Assembly (NCBI GenBank): GCA_002408125.1
Contig: DHQO01000008.1
Location: forward strand, 1-64,000
Origin: Hyphomonadaceae bacterium UBA5336
GTDB lineage: Bacteria > Pseudomonadota > Alphaproteobacteria > Caulobacterales > Hyphomonadaceae
Reading direction: 5' to 3'
DNA: 64,000 nt
A model generated the notes under the pieces. The model did no database searches. It was not told where the DNA came from and was given only the letters and a program-made list of their open reading frames with translations. Of the stretch, positions 59,606 through 64,000 are shown piece after piece; within the stretch, counting starts at the first letter, position 1, and every line of letters begins with the position of its first letter. A program made the translations under genes and the position numbers.

Positions 59606-61132
59606 TTATTCGCCACGGATGAAATTTCTCACATCTTCTGACAGATTTTTCGCCTCATCTGACACGAGATACATCATGTGACCGGCTTCGTAGTAGGTGA
59701 AATCCACCCGGTCGAGCACGATCCCATTCTTGTAGAGCGAGGTTTCCGCTCCGAAAAACGGCGTGGCAAGATCATACCAGCCAGAGGCGAGCAGGACGCG
59801 CAGCTCGTCATTCTCGCGCATGGCCTGGCCGAGGCGCGGGGTGACATTGACATAAGCCGGCCAGCCGCGCCCGCCCTCGCTCCAGTTCCACTGACTGCCG
59901 GGTTCGCCGGTCAGCACCTTGTAGAGCCGGTCCAGCGGTTCGCCATCCGCGCGTCCGCCCTCGCGGAAATTCACGCCAAGCTCGCGGGTGAGATAGTCAT
60001 TGATCGCGGCGGTATAGGCCGCGTCCATGCCATAACCTGAAGGATCGTTCTCGGGCGTATCGCCGACGCTGCTGCTGTCGACACCGGTATAGCGGCTGTC
60101 GAACCGGCCAACGGTGAGATCCTCATCGCGCAGGAGTTCCTTGCGGAACTGGGTCGGGTTCACGCGCAGATTGGAGTTGAGAATCCAGTCCGACGAGACG
60201 CCAAGATACTCCGACATCTGCTCGGCGAGGTCATTGCGCTCGGCCTCGCTCAGGGTCGAGCCGCGGATCAGGGCCGGCGGCAGGATATGCGTGGCAAAGC
60301 TGCGCGCATCCGCGGCGAAAGCCTCCAGATCGTCGCCCCAGCGGGCATGGTCGACCTTGTTGTGGTACCAAGCGGTCATCGCCATGGTCGGGAAGAAGGC
60401 GATATGGGCGGTGTCATTGCCCGGGGCGAAGCGTGCGCCCTGAAAGTCCAGGATGGCCGAGATCAGCACCACACCGTTCACGGCAATGCCATTCCAGCCG
60501 CCCTGCAGCTCCTGGGCGACGGCGGCCGCGCGCGTTGTGCCATAGCTTTCGCCGGCGAGGTATTTCGGGCTGTTCCAGCGTCCATTGCGTGTGATCCAGA
60601 CGCGGATGAACTCGGCAATGCTCTCGGCATCCTCGTCCACGCCGTAGAATTCCTTGGCCTCGGTGTCACCCAGGGCGCGCGAATAGCCGGTACCGACCGG
60701 ATCGATAAAGACGAGGTCGGCGACATCAAGCAGCGAATTGGGATTGTTCTCGACCGTATAGGGCGGCGCGCCGACATCGGTGGCATCGCCGGGCGTGATG
60801 ACATGTTTCGGACCGAAGGCGCCCATATGCAGCCAGAGCGAGGCCGAGCCCGGCCCGCCATTGAACACGAAGACCACCGGACGCTCGGCCGGGTCGCCGA
60901 CACCTTCTTCTATATAGGCGATGGAGAACATGGCTGCGCGCGGGGTTCCGTCCTCGGCGCGCAGATAAGTCTCGCCAGCGGTGGCGGTGAAGTTCACCGT
61001 GCGCCCGCCCACCCTGAGGGACATATCCTTGCTGACCGAATAGGGCGCAGGGATCTCGGGGTCGGTCTTGTCCTGGGCGACGCCGGGAAGTCCAAGCAGG
61101 AGGGCGAACATCAAACCGACCAGAAACCGCAT
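59606..61132 (-). CDS. S10-family serine carboxypeptidase-like protein, secreted
   Basis: Predicted 508-aa secreted alpha/beta-hydrolase. Signal peptide of about 19 residues (LVGLMFALLLGLPGVAQ). The oxyanion region is FNGGPGSASLWLHMGAFGP, the nucleophile is in AGESYGTTRAAAV, and the final His is in YEAGHMMYLV; an Asp is expected in SGWYDLATPF. Bacterial S10 homologues remove C-terminal residues from peptides at acid pH. Start at ATG 61132; the longer frame runs over phoR. No operon partner except phoR just upstream (50-base gap). Confidence 0.88.
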   Translation of the reverse strand: MRFLVGLMFALLLGLPGVAQDKTDPEIPAPYSVSKDMSLRVGGRTVNFTATAGETYLRAEDGTPRAAMFSIAYIEEGVGDPAERPVVFVFNGGPGSASLWLHMGAFGPKHVITPGDATDVGAPPYTVENNPNSLLDVADLVFIDPVGTGYSRALGDTEAKEFYGVDEDAESIAEFIRVWITRNGRWNSPKYLAGESYGTTRAAAVAQELQGGWNGIAVNGVVLISAILDFQGARFAPGNDTAHIAFFPTMAMTAWYHNKVDHARWGDDLEAFAADARSFATHILPPALIRGSTLSEAERNDLAEQMSEYLGVSSDWILNSNLRVNPTQFRKELLRDEDLTVGRFDSRYTGVDSSSVGDTPENDPSGYGMDAAYTAAINDYLTRELGVNFREGGRADGEPLDRLYKVLTGEPGSQWNWSEGGRGWPAYVNVTPRLGQAMRENDELRVLLASGWYDLATPFFGAETSLYKNGIVLDRVDFTYYEAGHMMYLVSDEAKNLSEDVRNFIRGE

Positions 61133-61182
61133 ACCAACCTCAAGCGTCAGATCCGGAGCGCCATTCTGGCTGCCCTTGTGAA

Positions 61183-62652
61183 CTATAGGCTTTTGGCTAG
61201 CGCATCCGTCGGAGCTTGCAAAGTGCCGCCCGTCTCGCCAGTTGCCGCCCCCGCCGGCAACCCGTCGGCCATCTGGTCGAGCGCAGGCAGCCAGACCCCG
61301 AAGGCCGAGCCATGGCCCGGCTCGCTCTCGACGACGAAGCCGCCGCGATGGCGCAGCATCACATGCTTGACGATGGCAAGGCCCAGCCCAGTGCCGCCGG
61401 CCTGCCCGCTGCGGCTTTCGTCCACGCGGTAGAAACGCTGGCCGAGCCGCGGCAGGTGCTCGCGATCGATGCCGGGGCCTTCGTCTTCCACACGAAGCCA
61501 GATGCCCGCCGACTCGCCGCGATGGCTGGCCTGGAGAACCGTGATCCGTCCGACATTGCCCCATTGCCGGCCAGCCCGGACCTGCGCGGCCTCCATGCTC
61601 GGGGCAAGGCCGAAGCTGATCGAGACCCGCGTGCCCGACGGGGAATACTTCACCGCATTGGCGATCAGGTTCTGCGCCACCTGGGTGACCTCATCGGCAT
61701 CGGCAATCGCGCGCAAACCTTCCTCAGGGCCGGCCAGCACCAGTTCGATCTCGCGCTCATCGGCCACCGGGCGCAGAGCGGCAACGGTCATGGCGATAAG
61801 ATCGGCGATATCCTCGACCGTCTGGGGCGGCTTGTGTTCGCCAAACTCGATCCGCGAGAGCGAGAGCAGATCGGCGATCAGCCGCTTCATGCGTTCGGTC
61901 TGGTTGAACATGATGTCGAGAAACCGCCCCCAGCTTTCCGGGTCATTTCGGGCCGGCCCGCGCATGGTCTCGATAAAGCCGGCCAGGGAGGTGAGCGGCG
62001 TGCGCAGCTCATGGCTGGCATTGGCGAGGAAATCGGCACGCGCCTTCTCCGCCCGGCGGAGCAGGGTATGATCCTCCAGCACCATCAACGCGCCACCATT
62101 GCCGACCTGGAAGGGGGCGATGTGTGCCAGCCAGAGCTGGTCGGCCGAGCTGCCGAGCGTGACTTCCACCTTCGAGGCATCGGGCCTGGCGGACAGGGCA
62201 ATGTCGAGGCTCGCCAGCAGGGCGGGGTTACGGATCACCGAGGCGGCAAGGCTGCGCTGGTCGCCGCGGATCCGGAAAAGCGTGCGTGCCGCTGCATTGG
62301 CCGCATGGATCCGCTGGTCAGGTCCGATATGAAGCGCGGGCACCGGCAAGGCATTGAGCACGGCCTGGAGCGCGCCGTCCGCACCCTCCTCGGCCAGCAC
62401 CTGCTCGACACGCTCCTTGCGAAGCTCGATGGGTTCAGGCGATGTGGAGCCGACATAATATGCCATGGCCGCAGCCACCAGCACGATGGAGGCCGTGATG
62501 GCCTCGACCCAGCCAAGCGCGCCGGAGACGGCCAGAAGCAGCACTACACCCACACACAGCACCGACATCACGGCCAGGTCGCGCACGCGCGGGGCGAGGC
62601 GCCGACGCAGCTGCGTTTCCTCAGGTGTGGGCTTTGGGGGCTCGGCAACCAT
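61183..62652 (-). CDS. phoR: PhoR-like sensor histidine kinase
   Basis: Predicted 489-aa membrane kinase. Two N-terminal helices (about 27-48 and 51-67), a PAS-like region (about 95-190), HisKA with ASHELRTPLTSLAGF (His214), and HATPase with N box NLIANAVKYSP, and GxG boxes DEGPGI and GGTGLGLAIVKHVMLRHRG. Architecture matches PhoR, which senses phosphate through the Pst system. The usual pst, phoU or phoB genes are not next to it in this window, so function may be broader than phosphate. Confidence 0.85.
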   Translation of the reverse strand: MVAEPPKPTPEETQLRRRLAPRVRDLAVMSVLCVGVVLLLAVSGALGWVEAITASIVLVAAAMAYYVGSTSPEPIELRKERVEQVLAEEGADGALQAVLNALPVPALHIGPDQRIHAANAAARTLFRIRGDQRSLAASVIRNPALLASLDIALSARPDASKVEVTLGSSADQLWLAHIAPFQVGNGGALMVLEDHTLLRRAEKARADFLANASHELRTPLTSLAGFIETMRGPARNDPESWGRFLDIMFNQTERMKRLIADLLSLSRIEFGEHKPPQTVEDIADLIAMTVAALRPVADEREIELVLAGPEEGLRAIADADEVTQVAQNLIANAVKYSPSGTRVSISFGLAPSMEAAQVRAGRQWGNVGRITVLQASHRGESAGIWLRVEDEGPGIDREHLPRLGQRFYRVDESRSGQAGGTGLGLAIVKHVMLRHRGGFVVESEPGHGSAFGVWLPALDQMADGLPAGAATGETGGTLQAPTDALAKSL

Positions 62653-62803
62653 ATTATTCCCCTACACCACAGCCCGTGCGGCGACAAAGCCCAATAAGTC
62701 TTCCGATAACACTGGCCTGTGCCCTGCAAAGCACTTTATGGCGGAAAACGACAAGCGCTTTGGAGGAAACCGCGGGAACATATTGAAAATCGATAATTGT
62801 TCG

Positions 62804-62832
62804 TTGACAGTCGATCACGCCAAGCGTACACG
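62804..62832 (+). promoter_or_regulatory. possible promoter of the right-edge NodT-type gene
   Basis: TTGACA (62804-62809), a perfect -35 box, and TACACG (62827-62832) are 17 bases apart, with the ATG 26 bases downstream. The -10 box is weak. It lies in the region divergent from phoR. Confidence 0.4.
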
Positions 62833-62858
62833 CAGACGAAATTGGGATCTAATCCGCT

Positions 62859-64000
62859 ATGAAGCCACAAACAGCCCTCCTGGGCACACTCATGCTTACC
62901 GGATGCGCCTCCTGGGAGGCCTTCCAGACCGGAAAGATTGATGCTGTACCGGTCGCCCCCGATGCGCCAGCCGTCTGGGCCGCTTCGGGGGTTGTCGGCG
63001 TGGCCGAGGAAGGCCCATGGCTCGCGTCTTTCAATGACCCGGTCATGGACTCGCTGGTCGGCGAAGCGCTGGAGCGTAACTACACCCTCGCGGCCCAGGT
63101 CGCTACACTGCGCGCGGCCTCTGCCGATGCGCGGGCACAGCGCGGCACGCTGTTCCCCACCCTGTCGGGCGCAGTCTCGACCAGTGGCCGGCGCACGGTC
63201 ACAGAAGGTGTGGGCGGGGACGCGGTGACATCGGACTCTCATGCCTATGGGCTGGGCCTCAACGCAAGCTGGGAAGCCGATCTCTGGGGTCGCCTCGCCA
63301 CCGGTGTCGACATCGCCGACGCTGACTTTGCGATTGCCGAGACAGACCTCGCCGCTGCACGCCTGTCGGTCGCAGGTCAAACAGCCATTGCCTGGATCAA
63401 TCTCAACGCCGCCGTCGCGCAGGAAAGCGTGGCCCAGGCAACCCTTGATGCCCGCCAGCGCACGGCCGACCTTACGGAACGGCGTTTCTCGCGCGGTCTT
63501 GCGACAGCCCTTGATGTGCGCCTGGCGCGCAGCGCGCTGGCCGGCGCGGAAGCCTCGATCGCTGCGCGCCGTCAGGCCGTGGGCGAAACCGCCCGCCGGC
63601 TCGAGGTCCTGCTCGGGCGTTATCCGTCGGCCGAGATACAGGCTCCAGCCACTTTGCCAGCGCTTGCCCCCATCGGCGCGATTTCCAGCCCGAGCCGCCT
63701 GCTGGCGCGTCGTCCGGATATCGCTAGTGCCGAGCTGCGCGTGGTGCAGTCGGGCCTGCGCGCCGAACAGGCCCGCCTCGCCCTGCTGCCGAGCCTGAAC
63801 CTCACGGCAGGCCTGTCGACCAGTTCCGACGATTTCTCCAAGGTCGTTGATCCGGCCTATATCGCAGCAAATGCTCTCGCCAACCTGACCCAGCCGCTCT
63901 ATGCTGGCGGGCAGCTTTCGGCGCGGGCGGAAGCGTTCCTGGAGCGCGTGGAAATCTCGCTTGCAAGCTATGCCTCGACTGTCCTTACAGCCTGGCGGGA
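62859..64000 (+). CDS. efflux outer-membrane lipoprotein, NodT family (3-prime end outside window)
   Basis: At least 380 codons are open to the right edge without a stop. The protein starts at ATG 62859, with a lipoprotein signal ending at LTGC (Cys16). OEP-type phrases follow: WEADLWGRLATGVDIADADFAIA, RRFSRGLATALDVRLARSALAGAEA, LLARRPDIASAELRVVQSGLRAEQARLALLPSLNLTAGL and LTQPLYAGGQLSARAEA. It is the second such channel in the window and likely begins an RND or MacAB-type efflux operon beyond the edge. It is divergent from phoR. Confidence 0.9.
   Translation, partial: MKPQTALLGTLMLTGCASWEAFQTGKIDAVPVAPDAPAVWAASGVVGVAEEGPWLASFNDPVMDSLVGEALERNYTLAAQVATLRAASADARAQRGTLFPTLSGAVSTSGRRTVTEGVGGDAVTSDSHAYGLGLNASWEADLWGRLATGVDIADADFAIAETDLAAARLSVAGQTAIAWINLNAAVAQESVAQATLDARQRTADLTERRFSRGLATALDVRLARSALAGAEASIAARRQAVGETARRLEVLLGRYPSAEIQAPATLPALAPIGAISSPSRLLARRPDIASAELRVVQSGLRAEQARLALLPSLNLTAGLSTSSDDFSKVVDPAYIAANALANLTQPLYAGGQLSARAEAFLERVEISLASYASTVLTAWR

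Noticed and set aside
1..64000. tRNA, rRNA, CRISPR, insertion sequences or prophage in any gap
   Set aside because: No cloverleaf, array of spaced repeats, transposase or terminal inverted repeats were seen; almost all space is protein-coding.

Overview
The window looks like a chromosomal segment of a GC-rich, Gram-negative alphaproteobacterium. A marine, stalked or prosthecate type of the Hyphomonadaceae/Maricaulaceae kind fits best. This is an inference from several things seen together: the division and cell-wall (dcw) gene order, large TonB-dependent receptors, a NodT-type MacAB efflux operon, a KDO lipopolysaccharide pathway, class I IlvC, and strong use of GTG/TTG starts with ATGA stop-start overlaps. 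I see no tRNA, rRNA, CRISPR array, insertion sequence or prophage. Coding density is very high and most neighbours overlap or nearly touch.

Region 1 (1-11,330) is a probable D-amino-acid and peptide scavenging island. The left edge cuts the start of a UDP-glucose dehydrogenase. Next come dadA (D-amino acid dehydrogenase) and ridA on the + strand, ending in a strong terminator. On the - strand, read from the far end, are a LysR regulator, a 1025-aa TonB receptor, a lipoprotein-like D-aminoacylase, a dicarboxylate/amino-acid symporter, a VOC protein and a periplasmic gamma-glutamyltransferase. Together they could take up, deacylate, import, oxidise and detoxify D-configured or gamma-glutamyl compounds. 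Region 2 (11,367-16,011) is a macA-macB-nodT tripartite efflux operon. Region 3 (16,210-19,349) is metal-related: mntP, a ZnuD-like receptor with two His/Asp/Glu-rich loops, and a small secreted His-containing protein whose start is overlapped by a dyad.

Region 4 (19,444-28,331) makes surface-sugar precursors: manB, manC, kdsD, kdsA, kdsB and glmS. A divergent histidine-phosphatase-fold gene is inserted between kdsB and kdsA, where a KDO-8-phosphate phosphatase would be expected. Region 5 (28,503-32,273) is a mixed housekeeping stretch: a DMT transporter, an NAD-binding protein, a short YdeI-like protein, a PiT-like transporter and a DUF3617 protein. Region 6 (32,369-38,195) is the branched-chain amino-acid operon. 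It has a clear transcription attenuator: promoter, a 12-codon leader peptide rich in Ile/Val/Leu, a possible antiterminator and a terminator. It then runs ilvB, a small ORF, a membrane-anchored unknown, ilvN, a WecG/TagA-type glycosyltransferase fused to a STAS-like domain, and ilvC.

Region 7 (38,182-46,142) holds miaA, serB, degP, hflK-hflC-DUF2065, and an Mrp ATPase with a TIGR02466-type 2OG oxygenase. Region 8 (46,169-59,445) is the dcw cluster on the - strand: mraZ, rsmH, ftsL, ftsI, murE, murF, mraY, murD, ftsW, murG, an unknown gene, murC. Most junctions overlap or touch. Upstream of mraZ lie four TGGG repeats with an exact 10-bp period, the expected MraZ operator. The cluster stops at murC. 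Region 9 (59,606-64,000) has an S10-type serine peptidase, a PhoR-like sensor kinase, and a second NodT-type outer-membrane lipoprotein that runs off the right edge.
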